A DNA stretch of 64,000 nt from Apostichopus japonicus (taxonomy: Eukaryota > Echinodermata > Holothuroidea > Aspidochirotida > Stichopodidae), in the NCBI RefSeq assembly GCF_037975245.1, contig NC_092576.1, forward strand, positions 20,273,611-20,337,610. The letters are read 5' to 3'. The notes beneath the pieces were generated by a model. The model worked only from the letters and a program-made list of their open reading frames with translations. It was not told the origin of the DNA and searched no databases. Position numbers and translations under genes: made by a program. Shown here piece after piece: positions 1-14,149 of this stretch. Every line of letters starts with the position of its first letter. Positions within the stretch are counted from its first letter, which is position 1.

Positions 1-44
1 CTTTGTTAGACTCAGTATTCGAGCTGCTTTATTTGATGATAAAA

Positions 45-127
<83 letters not shown>

Positions 128-217
128 ATATGTATGTATGTATTATAATAACAAGCAGATAAATAAGCTATGACTCATAATTAATGCAACAATGAATTCA
201 TTGTGATACATTCCATA
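1..217 (+). repeat. Dispersed repeat A, left copy
   Basis: The segment contains a (CA)n-(TA)n microsatellite (about 45-131) flanked by unique sequence. The flanks reappear in reverse complement at 12238-12498: the block beginning ctttgttagactcagtattc, the aataacaagcagataaataag block and the gaattcattgtgatacattc block are nearly identical. Similarity ends near 217. The element may extend left of the window. Confidence 0.75.
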
Positions 218-599
218 CTTTTCATTCCACTGCCAAGTATTTCTGTATGCGTATTCCACTGTAGGCATTCTGTAAGATTAGAATGCATAGCCCACTCTTC
301 TCACTTATTTGTAATGTAGGGATGGCTCATTAAATGAATGATTATTAGAATTAAACGTTCAACGATGTATTAACATTAACGTTTGGCTAAACAGTACAGT
401 GCACTACATTGACAGTTAACGCAGTACTGTGCGTGTTTCACGTTGGCCGTTGCCAAATCACAGACACATACATTTTGAAACGTAACAAATTATATACTAA
501 ACGGGGTGGGTGTAGAAGGCTAAAGAACAATTGTTAAAATTATTGGCATCATCATACTACCGAGCCTAGCCTAGGAGTAGGAGGTCAGCGTTACAAATT

Positions 600-785
600 A
601 CAGATAGTAGTAGTAGTAAGTTGAGTCTCGTCTATCCGACATGCTCAGTGATTAACCTTCGCCACGTATCACGATCTTGCGCAAGGTTTATTGCTTCCTC
701 GAAATTGTTAATATTAATGTCCTTAGACTGCGATTTTATTTTTCCAAGCAAGGTAGTCACGGATCTTCCTACTGGTTTAGCAGTA
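600..785 (-). pseudogene. 3' end of a LINE reverse-transcriptase ORF (fragment)
   Basis: Read on the minus strand, this stretch encodes a short peptide containing NLAQDRDTWRRLITEHVG followed by a stop codon. An R-D-x-W-R-x-L-(I/V) motif just before the stop is typical of the C-terminus of many non-LTR retrotransposon ORF2 proteins. A short (TAC/TAG)n-like stretch follows the stop. Only the last 50 or so codons survive; nothing recognisable as RT lies upstream, where repeat B begins. The clade cannot be assigned. Confidence 0.5.
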
Positions 786-786
786 T

Positions 787-810
787 GTCTATCTGTAATT
801 ACAGATAGAC
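787..810. repeat. 24 bp perfect palindrome at the LINE/repeat B junction
   Basis: The sequence gtctatctgtaa followed by its exact reverse complement ttacagatagac forms a perfect 24 bp palindrome with no spacer. It lies where the LINE 3' fragment ends and repeat B begins. Confidence 0.7.
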
Positions 811-1890
811 TATACTTTAATATTGAAAAACGGTGTAATGATTATTGCAAGAATATTTAAGGTCAGTTAGTTTTTGAGTGAATTTTGTGTCGCATTTTTG
901 GTCGTAACAATAAGTAACACTGCATTTAGTTTTAAGACGGAACCATATTTTTGGTCGTCAGTATGCAATCTCCGGTCGTGAAGAAAATACCGATTTAGGC
1001 GTAAAACGTTAACCTTGTATGCTGGAAATTATGTAAAGGGATTGAATTAGTTCCTCTTTTAAAATAAAAAAAAGGTTATATCTCAATGGTTTCTTTTGAT
1101 GGCATAATTATACAAAGAAAACCACTTCCTTATACTTCTGAACGAGACATTCAATGCATGCACCATTAACACGCCTTTTGAATTGATTTTATATATGCAA
1201 CCTTATTTACATATCGTGCTCATTGTTTGAGAAGTTGGCTTGCGTGACAGTGATGTATATGAAATGTGAACAAAGCACGCACACATGTAATTTTTTTTTC
1301 TGAAGTGTATTTGATAAACCCCACACTATATACAGTGAAAGCAAGGCAAATCAAATATTTGGTTTAAAATGGCACTGTAGGCATATTGGTTTTTAACATA
1401 TTTGGACTTTGTCACATTAGCTTTGAAAGCATGCAGGTCAACGACAATTCGTGTTGGTTACTTGTATTCCAAGTATCCACCATCAATTTCTTCATACTAT
1501 GAGACTTATTGAGTAGACAAAAAGAGGGGTATGTTTTGTAGACGTAAAAGCTGAAGAGGTCACTTCAGCATGTGCTTGTGAGTTTTGATAATCTGTTACT
1601 GCAGGTCCTTCGTATTTTGACTTAGTACTTGGTATGGAAAATTGTATCCAAACCAAATGACATCAGTATAAATGAGAAATGAATTCATTTGATCGAAAGT
1701 AATATTGTTCATGAAACAAGAGAGCTCAAAGTACGACATTAATTCCCATACGTTACAAGTGTAAGATAGCTCATATAGTAGAATGTTAATTTCAACACGT
1801 TACAAGTGTCAGATAGCTCTGTTTCTGCTGGTCTTACGTATTTTAACTTAGTACTTTGGTATGGAAAATTGTATCAAAACAGATAAAAGT
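790..1890 (+). repeat. Dispersed repeat B, left copy
   Basis: About 1.1 kb that aligns by eye, with small indels and substitutions, to the reverse complement of 12900-13920. Shared blocks include cataatttttggtcgtaacaa-type sequence near 890-960, the aaggaagtggttt-type block near 1120, and a repeated block with acgttacaagtg near 1755 and 1800. The right part holds an internal duplication: a block ending in ttagtactt..ggtatggaaaattg occurs near 1620 and 1850. No coding potential was seen. Confidence 0.75.
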
Positions 1891-2037
1891 GTTTCCAAGT
1901 TTTACTATAGTATGTGGTTCTTTCTTTTTGTATTTACCTTCAGTATACGTATTACATTTATAGAGAGGAGTCATAAAATACCTCAACAAGAAGAATAACT
2001 AACATTAAAAGTGATGTTTTTTTAAGATGATAGGATA

Positions 2038-4184
<2,147 letters not shown>

Positions 4185-4452
4185 GGTTTATTCAGCCACA
4201 TGCATAAAAATACAATGGAAATTGTTCAAAACACAAGAGCTCTAAAACAGACATGAAATTGAAACGCAAAACGATGAAACACATATAAAAAGTGATATTG
4301 CATGAGTAATAAATACCGGTAGGCTATCGACAATGGTATAAAAACATTGCGATAAAAGTGACGATGTAAAAAAGTACGAATGATAAGAAATATGTACGGC
4401 AAGAACCATAAAATGTATACTTGTACGATAAACAAAGCGCTAAGTCAAAAAA

Positions 4453-4548
4453 ACAGAATTCAGAACAAATAAGACATAAGATACAGGGAGTGATAAATAA
4501 ACAGAATTCAGAACAAATAAGACATAAGATACAGGGAGTGATAAATAA
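4453..4548. repeat. 48 bp direct duplication in the LINE 3' UTR
   Basis: Two adjacent, essentially identical copies of a 48 bp unit beginning cagaattcagaacaaataag, at about 4454 and 4502. They lie inside the LINE 3' untranslated region. Confidence 0.9.
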
Positions 4549-4549
4549 G

Positions 4550-5655
4550 TTAGCGACTATGATGCGCATTGAAAATCTTCACTGCAGATGGATAAAAACT
4601 GTTGGTAAAACGCTTCGAACCTCTAAAAGCTAGTAATCTATTTCCTGAGGGAAGGACATTGAACTGCACAAATGCTGGGTGGGAATGGTCTTTCATAATA
4701 CAGTCTACACGCCTCAGTGCTCGCTCCTGATGTAGTGAATGGAGGGACGGTAGACTAGTGCCAATTATACGCTCAGCACTCCTGATAACTGACTGAAGTT
4801 TCCCTAGATCCCTCTGACTCACACGACTAAACCAGACTAAAATGTTTGTAGTTAAAATACTCTCTATAATTGCACGATAGAAATTCACTAAAATAAAATC
4901 ACTAACACCATAAGATTTAAGAGTCCGTAAAAAGAATAGTCTCTGACGTCCCTTCTTCAATATTTCATGTAAATTTCCATTCCAAGACAAATTTTCCATA
5001 ATGAATGTGCCTAATAATTTAAATGTGTGCACCTGCTCTACAGCAGAACAATTTATGATCAGAGGGTCCTTTGTATTTTTGTTACGCCTAAAGTCCACAA
5101 TCAGTTCCTTGGTTTTGTCCACATTAAGAGTTAAGTTGTTATCGTGGCACCAGTTCACCAGAAGGTTTACCTCATCACGGTAGTGGCTTTCATCGTCATC
5201 TGTGATCAGGCCAGTCACTGTGGTGTCGTCTGCAAATTTGATGATCCGCGAGTTTGGGTGGACGGCTGCACAATCATGTGTGAACAGGGAGTACAGCAGT
5301 GGCGAAAGTACACACCCCTGTGGGATGCCCGTGTTGAGAACGACAGCCGCTGAATAATTGTTACCGACCCTCACAGTCTGTTTGCGTTCCAGAAGGAAAT
5401 CCAGGATCCAATTACAAATTGAAGGAGGGAATTTCAAATGTTCCAATAATTTAAAATGTAACTGTGAAGGAATAATAGTGTTAAAAGCTGAGCTATAATC
5501 GATAAAAAGTACGCGGGCGTAGGAACACTTCCTCTCCAGGTGAGCCAGGGTCCCATGTAACCATATAGAAATAGCGTCTTCAACCGATCTGTTCGTGCGA
5601 TCTTCGGGTAAAAGTGATTTGATAAAAGAAAGGATAAAACGTTCAAACGTTATCA
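4550..5655 (-). pseudogene. 5'-truncated LINE reverse transcriptase ORF
   Basis: An open frame of roughly 365 codons without internal stops shows reverse-transcriptase landmarks in order: NRSVEDAI, FIDYSSAFNTI (motif A), GIPQGCVLSPLLYSLF (motif B), the catalytic IKFADDTT (motif C, FADD), LTLNVDKTKELIVDFRR and HTFKLLGTFI. The C-terminal region ends with an SFYPSAVKIFN-like motif and a stop. The endonuclease and the N-terminal RT part are missing. Relative to related LINEs as I know them, a few residues between LLPED and RTNRS seem to be deleted. It is a dead-on-arrival copy that is still open. I infer a CR1/L2-like clade without alignment. Confidence 0.85.
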
Positions 5656-5659
5656 TATT

Positions 5660-5912
5660 AAATACGTTTACACATACAAAAGTTAATACATTAATACGTT
5701 TACACATACAAAAGTTAATACATAAAAGTTAATACAAAAGTTAATACATAAAACGATATAACAAACAGACTTCAACAAACAGTCCATGCATTAACTAATT
5801 TCAAAGGGAAAATGTTAAGATGATAGGATATAATATAAAATACATCTACACATACAAAAGTTAACACATATAACGATATTAGAAGCAGACTACAACAAAC
5901 ATTCTAAGTGCT
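5660..5912. repeat. Local imperfect tandem repeats flanking the LINE
   Basis: Blocks of the type acacatacaaaagttaatac recur at about 5670, 5704 and 5850. A longer unit running from there through acgatat to caacaaac is present twice, about 150 bp apart. The remainder up to 6440 shows no repeat or gene that I can support. Confidence 0.7.
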
Positions 5913-6452
5913 TGGATGGAATGTATAAAGCAGCATGGTAATAATAAATGAGTTACTGTAAACTTACGTTTGGTATTTTGTGGGGATCTCTTAGATTTCT
6001 GCTCAATTTGTGCAGGAGACTTTTTAGTTCAGTATACAACGGGTGATTCTAATACTGTAATGAATCTTATTTGTCATTCGCGTATACTCAGTTCTTGCAG
6101 CAGTATTTACTTTTTCTAAAAGTATATTGTAATTTAAATTAAACATAGCTGATGTGTATTTCAGAAACTTCATTCTTCTTTCTTTGCTTTCTTGCAATAT
6201 AAAATGGTACCAGACAGGCACTGTATAGATCACATGTGCCAGGGTAGAATAAATAGTATCGGAAACAGTTTCCTTAGCATTTTAGTTAAAGAGAGACATA
6301 ACGTAAGCCACACTAGATATAATATACTTTTTTAATACCTTGATACGTTGCAAGAAAAGGTCAAACTCTCGTCGCTGTATACTCCCAGTTATAGGAGTAA
6401 TAAGTTAACAAACGCACGGAACAATGTTACCACTCAACTTTAACTATTCCAG

Positions 6453-7392
6453 ATCAACAGCCTCCTCCATATGATAACAAGTCGGGAATTCCGCCTCAAC
6501 AAGGTTTCCCGCCTCAACAAGGTTACCCGCCTCAACAAGGTTACCCGCCTCAACAAGGTTACCCGCCTCAACAAGGTTACCCGCCTCAACAAGGTTACCC
6601 GCCTCAACAAGGTTACCCGCCTCAACAAGGTTATCCGCCTCAACAAGGCTATCCGCCCCAACAGCAGCAGCAACAAGTTACAGTGGTACGTCTAGGGCTG
6701 GTGTTAACTATTGAGAAAATGTAGGAAGCGCTACAAGCAATGATTATTTTTTTCCATTTTTTTCATTGTATCTTTCAAAGGAATATTCAGAGGCAGATGT
6801 TCTAACGTTTGTTATTAGCAATATTGTTACATATTATCACAGCATATTTCCAATCCACATCTCAATATATCGACCCATTTATTTTATTATACAAAACTTA
6901 TTATTCCCACAGCTTTATAAATACGCTGACGACCTCAGGACTTGTTTTATTAGAGTCTTTCAAAGTTCTGTACCAATTTTTCAAGCACTCGTAATTATCA
7001 AAGGAAACAACGGAGAGCCAAACGATTCGTACAATCGAAACCTGAAATGAGATGTCAATGTTATAGTAGAATACAAACTTTAGCGTATTATAAATCCATT
7101 AGGAGTTACACTTAGGCGTGGCATCAATTGACATGTCGAAGTCATTTACCCACGTCTATTGTCATAATTGCATACTTTAATGCGAGAGATTGAAATAAAG
7201 TCTTATGAATTGAAATTAAATTGAATTGAATTGAATTGACATATAGCCGTGAGAGTCTACTTATATCGATGAAGTACTTTTAATACTATAAGGGCAATAC
7301 ATTTGGCAATACATTTGAACATATATGTGAGATACGTTGAACATATTGGCGCATTTGTTGTAACTTATAGGCACGCTACTCTTACGATACTC

Positions 7393-7435
<43 letters not shown>

Positions 7436-9081
7436 CATTTAGGTTGATGTCTTTTCTTCTCCTTCTCTGTCTTCGGCATGTAAGTTACTCGCTAATAATT
7501 ACGTAAGACGCCATACTTCTGTTATACTATTAAATGCTGATATTTATGTAGACATGCTTACACATACTTGACATCTCAATACAGTTTTCCACAATCGTGG
7601 AACGTTTGGCTCTCATTTATTAACAAAAACAACGGAATTGCAACCTATGTAAAGTTCTATAGTTTACTTTATTATAGTCCTGGGCTCACTAAGGTTATAA
7701 CTATTTCTCTGTTTGATTGGCATTTTCTTACTCCATACCAGCAGAACACGGGCGAGTGCAGGATTGAACATAGAGGAATGTGGCCCTGGTGTAGTTTAAA
7801 GCGAGCTGGAATGTGGGGAATTGTGTGTGCGTGAGATCATACCAATAATACTCAAGATTGGTTATTTATGACATCATAACACTGTAGTTATGATATACTA
7901 ATGGCCTATAGTACCCCGATGTGTTTTGTTACATGTATAGTTTGCTATGCGAAGTTGCTAATAGTTCTATATTTTCCGTATATAGGTCAACACTGTCGCT
8001 GCCGCCACACAGCCTGCTCCTGTCACAATTGTTCGTACAACCCAGGTACAACCTAATGACTACTTGGTATTTGCAATTCTGGTCACCATTTTCTGTTTCT
8101 GCCCTACTGGTATCGTGGCTATTGTATTTGCAGCTAAAGTAAGTATTTCATGAGGATCATTGTCATTCTAGCATATTCCTGGCTAGTACAGAATGATCAG
8201 ATTTAAAACCCTTTGTTTGGTTTCCTACATTAAATATCTTCAGTGTTGCACATAAATATGCTACCAGTTAAATAGTACTATAATCCCATTCAATCCCTGT
8301 TTATATTTACCAGCCGGCGAATAGTATCATTTCGTTTTGGAAAAAAAAATCCTAAAAATTGGACCCCTAAATCCAGTCTGATAGGGTTTTTTTTGCATTG
8401 TGAAAATAGTGCACATAGTCAATGATGTAGCATTTATAAGGGAAGAGTAGGTAAGGCAAGGGGTATGAATAGGGGTAGTGTGCGGAGAAGGTTGGTCCAC
8501 GCAGGAGCATAACCTACCTTCGTTCTGTAGAGAAAAATAATTTCCCATGTGATTGGGAGAGTCATGGACTTTAATTATTATATTGATACATGATTTTTTT
8601 TTCTTTTCAAAATGGTGTTTTAATCTTCATCATTCAAATCTATTTGTATATACGACGTTGCGTGCGTGTGTTATATATGTAAGGCATCTATCAGACAGTT
8701 TTGAGGAGGGAAGAAGGTACATGTTTGCATGATAATTGTAGCTACAGCCCTGTGTGATATTAATCATATAAAGCAGATCCATCATAGTACGTGTGTGCAG
8801 GTATACGCAGGTATATCATATATCAGTGACAGCTACACCCGTCTTCCTTTTCAAGTGATAAAATGTCTCTTTATATCTTTCCATGTTTATTTCCTGTCAA
8901 GGTGAGAAGCCTTTTCAGTAGTGGTGACATACAAGGTGCCGAGCAGGCCTCTGCAAGTGCTAAGTTGTGGTCGAAGATCTCCCTTGGTATCGGTATTGCT
9001 TGGATCACTGTTTACGTGATAATTCAAATTATAAGTATCGTCGCCACCGCCGCCGCCGTCTCCTCATTCGACTACTATTAA
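6453..9081 (+). CDS. CD225/dispanin-family transmembrane protein, exons 2 to last (first exon not found)
   Basis: Three exons join in phase: 6453-6685 (acceptor ttccag, donor gtacgt, phase 1 entry), 7986-8138 and 8902-9081 (stop TAA), giving 187 residues. The first encodes QQPPPYDNK followed by nine PPQQG(F/Y) units and a Gln run: a proline-rich cytosolic tail with a PPPY motif that could bind WW domains. The second and third encode the CD225 region: NDYLVFAIL, an intramembrane helix with Cys residues (FCFCPTG), the conserved [20 protein letters not shown] loop, then a C-terminal transmembrane helix, ending SFDYY. Family members (PRRT, SYNDIG, IFITM types) are type II-like tail membrane proteins of plasma or endosomal membranes; the role here is unknown. 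The start exon should supply only a few residues and end in phase 1. I could not identify it upstream, so it may lie beyond the LINE. Confidence 0.85.
6486..6660 (+). repeat. Coding 18 bp minisatellite (PPQQGY)n
   Basis: Nine near-perfect 18 bp units (ccgcctcaacaaggttac type) encode PPQQG(F/Y). First-unit and last-unit variants (ttc, tat) mark older ends, and the central units are identical, as expected for recent slippage. The unit number is likely polymorphic. Confidence 0.9.
6686..8901 (+). other. Introns of the CD225 gene
   Basis: The intervals 6686-7985 and 8139-8901 separate the coding exons. The first contains an (AT)n tract (about 7397-7432). Short open frames in these intervals do not resemble known proteins. 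No further exon is needed because the flanking exon phases agree. Confidence 0.6.
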
Positions 9082-10001
9082 TGGAGACGTATGGAAAGGC
9101 AAAGAACATCTCATTATTCACTTGTTTTTCTCTGTTTCTTTCTCCTTTAAAAAAAAAAACTATACTACTTAGATGTTACATATTTGTTTCCAAGGCAAAC
9201 CGAATGAATGAAGTAAATTTTAAAATAATTTTGTTGATTAAAAATAGTTAGACTGAATGAGAACCAGTATATGTTTTGATGATCTTTTCAAATATCGATA
9301 TTTCTATTATTTGGTGTCATTATAACTGAGTATCCTTAGATTATATAGTCATCTGTATTTACTCATTTGATCAACTCTATACACATGGGCCACTGTAAAG
9401 CACAATACAATGTACTCTATTTTCGAACACGATGTCTTTCAGAATCCCCTACAAATCTGTACGCAACAATGTAATCCATTCTAACGACTTCCCTATGTAC
9501 AGTATATCTTAAGTCATTGTCCCATAAACTGCTATCATTTCATATTCACAACTTGAGGACATAAACAGACGCACACCATTCTAATAATTTGTATATGACT
9601 GAAGTCATCGAATGCCCTTTGTACCGTGGCTATGTACCGAAGTGTACTGTGGTCGGTCTGGAAACAGTGTTCAAAATGATCTAGTCTTCACTCATTATAT
9701 ATTTCAAGAGTATTTAGTATTGTATCTCCCTTTTTTACTGTATGATGTAATTCGCTTTTGTATATATCTAACTTAGTACAGCGTTTTCTGTTTCGCATGA
9801 TTGGATTATTTTTTGCTCTTTGTTGTTCATATAACGAAAAATCAATATAAAAAGAAACATCGTATTTGTAGGTAGAGGAAAGTAATGAAGTAAGACTTTA
9901 ACATTATGTTTATACATTATGTTTATAATTCATGCTACCTTTACTGATAAGAGACCCTTTATTTACTTACCATTGAAATATGTTAATGTTAATATCTGTA
10001 T
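9082..10001 (+). other. 3' flank of the CD225 gene
   Basis: AT-rich sequence downstream of the stop codon, presumably including the 3' UTR. I saw no convincing AATAAA with a downstream GT-rich element, so the transcript end is not called. No other gene or repeat was recognised. Confidence 0.4.
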
Positions 10002-10858
10002 GTGTGAGTGTTTTATGTAGAACAGACGATACTGAAACCATCGCACAGGAACGTCAATGGAACAGCAATAATTAAAATGAATAATGCAGTAAACATTCAA
10101 TATTCTCTTGTAAGGATTAGTTGTTTCCGAACACTTCAGTTAAGTTTACTGGAGTAAACGATCGTAGATAGATAACTTTCGAGAACCCAGCCAGAAAATA
10201 GAACATTGTTGAAACTATTTAGAGGATAACAAATGTTGTAGTTAATATTATCAATGACCAATTTCCAAGATGATTTAATTGAGTTTACTAAGTCATGGTA
10301 TTCCAGAAAGTGAATACTAATTCCAGAAAGATTCTCAATAAATTTCAATGGTAGAAAGTTACCATTAGTAGTAAATATATCGTTAAAAACAAGACTTCAC
10401 CTTGTACCCAATGTTGATAATCCAATTTTTTTAACTCCCCCACCCCCCCCCAACCCCCCTTTACCGTTTTAACCGTACTACATACGTACTACTGTTTTCA
10501 TGATAATTGACTAAACAAGATTAAGACAAGAGTTTATTGTTTTATTTGTATTTTATTTGTTTTTGTGTATTTACCTTGTGATGTATAGTTGCTTTTGTAT
10601 TTATTAACTTGTTTGTTGTTACAGCATTTTCTAGGAATTAATTGGTGGACGTGATAAACGAGGGAAGCACAAAAACGGAAAAACTTCTAATTAAAAAAAC
10701 ACTACTTAAGTTTGTGACATTACTTTATTTGACTAACCTATGATAGCAACAACTATTGAGCAAAGCTAAGTTTCTACATACAATCATCACAGCCTATCAT
10801 GTCCTTTGATTCCATGACGTTATATGTCCCCGAGGTACTGCATACTATACCCAGGTAA
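10002..10858 (+). repeat. Dispersed repeat C, left arm (inverted partner at 15838-16708)
   Basis: About 860 bp aligning by eye to the reverse complement of 15838-16708. Shared blocks include the acgatactgaaaccatcg region near 10026, aattactgttttcatgataat-type sequence near 10490, the C-rich tract near 10437-10460 (G-rich near 16240 in the partner), and catcacagcctatcatgtcc near 10785. Divergence and small indels indicate old copies. The right end runs into the CCATCCGT array. Confidence 0.8.
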
Positions 10859-10860
10859 TT

Positions 10861-10892
<32 letters not shown>

Positions 10893-11232
10893 GTCCATCC
10901 GTCCATCCGTCCATCCGTCCATCCGTCCATCCGTCCATCCGTCCATCCGTCCATCCGTCCATCCGTCCATCCGTCCATCCGTCCGTCCGTCCGTCCATCC
11001 GTCCATCCGTCCATCCGTCCATCCGTCCATCCGTCCATCCGTCCATCCGTCCATCCGTCCATCCGTCCATCCGTCCATCCGTCCATCCGTCCATCCGTCC
11101 ATCCACCAATCCGTCCATCCGTCCGTCCGTCCGTTCGTCCGTCCGTACGTCCGTCCGTCCGTACGTCCTTCCGTCCGTCCGTCCGTCCGTCCGTCCGCCC
11201 GTCCGCCCGTCCGTCCGTCCGTCCGTCCATCC
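10859..11232. repeat. (CCATCCGT)n / (CCGT)n microsatellite
   Basis: It starts with pure CCAT units, becomes a long alternating CCATCCGT array with one CCGT patch near 10980, and turns into imperfect CCGT from about 11117. All six frames are open across parts of it (PSVH and DGRM repeats), which is a repeat artefact. It begins exactly at the end of repeat C. Confidence 0.97.
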
Positions 11233-11309
11233 ATTCTGTTTTTGATGAAATATTTGCCTTAATCTAGAGATTCTTACCTGAATCCTACGCATATTGTAAT
11301 TTATTAAAT

Positions 11310-11640
11310 TGCAAACCGATGGTTATGCAGATTTCCCATAAACTTAGTATGGTGTCAGTCTACCATATGGTCGAAGATAACAGCAATAACGAAAGTATTC
11401 CATAGATATCTTATAACTGCGTCACAATTTGAGCTTATAAACAGATGGCTAGGCTAGCTTACACCATTGACGTCTTGTGGTGTTAGGCAACCATGTAATC
11501 AAATGTAACAGAAATAATGAAAGTATTCGATGGATATCCTTATAATGCGTGACAATTTCAGCGAATTAACAGATGGTTAGGCTTAGCTAGATTTCTCATT
11601 GACTCAGTGTGGTCTTAGGCTATCATGCTGAAGAAATTGA
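11310..11640. repeat. Diverged tandem repeat, roughly 130 bp unit, 2-3 copies
   Basis: Successive blocks share an aacagatggttaggcta-like core, a cattgac..tgtggt..taggc block and a gaaagtattc..tggatatc block, near 11320-11400, 11440-11540 and 11565-11630. Sequence from here to 12237 shows nothing else recognisable apart from a gggtaccc-rich patch near 12155-12205. Confidence 0.6.
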
Positions 11641-12237
11641 AAGAATTCTCACAATGATTATTTATTCATTCGTTTATTTCATAGAAGGAAAGGCTGACAA
11701 GGAATTTTACGAAATGTTAATGGTTTATAGACGGGATTATAGACGGCCTTTTACTAAACGTTTATTCCAAATGCGATCAAATTGCGCGAATCGCGTAATC
11801 TCGCGGATAATGCGAACCCTGGGCCTGAATAATAGATAGCAGTAGTAACAACTGTTTAAGAGCTAAATTTGATATTTATATGGTCTGATCCAATAGAGGT
11901 GGAGAGCAAACTAATGCAGCTGCGGCAGTGCGATGTTAGTAGTGATGTTACTTATATGAAGTTATTAACAAGTTAATGAAAGAAACAAAAGCAAATAGAA
12001 ATGACCGAGGAAGGTTTTATAGGCTACCTTATCTAACACCAACGTATTTAAAAAAAGAAAACATTGTCAGTAGAGAATATCATTCATTTATTATGGAATC
12101 CAATATGTAATTTCTTGAAAATCGTGATACACGAGGGTAAACAATTTTTTTCCGGGTACCTAGATACCCGATGGGGAACGGCTCTCGGGTACCCGGTTAC
12201 CGATTTCGGATCCATGTAAACATGTATATATGTATAA

Positions 12238-12356
12238 GTAAGGAATGTATCACAATGAATTCATTGTTGCATTAATTATGAGTCATAGCTTATTTATCTG
12301 CTCGTTATTATAATACATACACACACACATGCATATATATATATATATATATATAC

Positions 12357-12454
<98 letters not shown>

Positions 12455-12498
12455 TTATCATCAAATAAAGCAGCTCGAATACTGAGTCTAACAAAGGT
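12238..12498 (-). repeat. Dispersed repeat A, inverted copy
   Basis: Reverse-complement counterpart of 1-217. The central (CA)(TA)(TG) microsatellite (about 12318-12452) is longer than in the left copy and is interrupted by CATA units. Flanks match closely up to aaagcagctcgaatactgag and beyond. Confidence 0.8.
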
Positions 12499-12899
12499 AT
12501 CGTTAGGTTAGTTCTGTACCCAAAACTCGATAGGAAATCAAAAGAAATTTATGGTCTCAGATAACACTTTTGTAATCCAAAGACAAAAACGGTGTTTAAC
12601 GGTACTCAAGGATGCTAGGTTCATGAAAAAGTTGTAAGACGTTATTTTGGTTGAGGTTTTCATGTTTGATAACACAACAGATTAACCTTAAGATTGATTC
12701 GGGAACCGACACCATCATCAATTTAGCATTTAAGGAGCAATCTAGATATTCAGCATACTTAACAGCTGAATATCATGAAAGCCAGAATTGATACAAAGTA
12801 ACTATATTTCAATTATATCATATTTCTTATGACATGTCAAGACTAAAATGATGCCATAAGCTATCATTGAACACAAAATATGTGAACTGTAAGTTAAGA

Positions 12900-13920
12900 T
12901 ATAATGCGAAGTTCATCTACTTCTGTACACTGTTACATTTGTAACGTATTGGAATCAATGTAGTACTTTGAGCTATCTTGCACTTGTAACGTGTTGGAAT
13001 TAATGTCATACTTTGAGCTATCTTCTTTCATGAACACTGTCACTTCCGATCAAATTAATTAATTTCCTATTTATATTTATGTCATTCAGTTTTGATACAA
13101 TTTTCCATACCAAGTACCAAGTCAAAATACGTAGGACCAGCAGAAACAGATGATCACAACTCACAAGCACATGCTGAAGTCATGACCCATCCAGCTTTTA
13201 CATAAAAAAACACATCCTTCTTTGTGACTACCCAATAAGTCTCATTGTACGAAGAAATTGATGGTAGATACTTGGAATACAAGTAACCAACACGAATTGC
13301 TGTTGACCTGCATGCTTTCAAAGCTAATGTGACAAAGTCCAAATATGTTAAAAACCAATAGGCCTACAGTGCCTTGATTTGCCTTGCTTTCACTGTATAC
13401 AGTATGGGGTGTATTAAATACACTTCAGAAAAAAATATGTGCGTGCTTTGTACACCTTTCATATTCAACGCTGTCACGCAAGCCAACTTCTCAAACAATA
13501 AGAAAGATATTTAAATAAACTTGCATATATAAAATCAATTCAAAAGGCGTGTTAATGTTGTTGCATTGGATGTCTCGTTCAGAGACAGGAAGAAGTATAA
13601 GGAAGTGGTTTACTTTGTATAATCATGCCATTGAAAGGAATCATTCAGATATAACTTGTTTTTCAATTCGAGAGTTTAAAAGAGAAACTTAATTCAACCC
13701 TTTACATACATTTCCGGCATACAAGGTTAGCGTTTTACGCCGAAATTGGACTGGAGATAACATACTGACGATCAAAAATATAGTTCCGTCTTAAAAACTA
13801 AATGCAGTGTTACTTATTGTTACGACCAAAAATGCGACATAAAATTCAATCAAAAACTAAGTTACGTTGAATATTCTTCCGATAATCATTCCACCGTTTT
13901 TCAATATTAAAGTATAGTCG
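12900..13920 (-). repeat. Dispersed repeat B, inverted copy
   Basis: Reverse-complement counterpart of 790-1890, similar along almost the whole length. A tandem aacgttacaa..gtagctatctt-like block occurs near 12940-13020. The frame that appears open at 13846-14145 is a chance frame and shares the LYFNIEKR(C/W)NDY string with the left copy only because the DNA is repeated. Confidence 0.8.
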
Positions 13921-14149
13921 ACCTGTAACTTGTAAGGTCAAATCTTGAAAAATATGCTCATTTTTGGAGAAACGGGGCAAAAAAAAAAAGTTTGTCAATA
14001 GTTTGATATATGATAGAGCTCTTTGTGCTATATATAGGAAACCCACTTCCGCTTCAATCGGACACCCAGTTCTCCAGTTATGAGGGGACAAAGGTTGGTT
14101 TTGATACCTTTCTAGCAGTAACATCATGTGTATATTGTAGGCCAAACAA

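Noticed and set aside
10774-11292. Open frames of PSVH or DGRM repeats on both strands
   Set aside because: Produced by the CCATCCGT microsatellite; open in several frames on both strands at once.
11609-11839. 76-codon frame (MVLGYHAEEIER..)
   Set aside because: It overlaps a diverged tandem repeat, matches no family I know and has no supporting splice or neighbouring exon.
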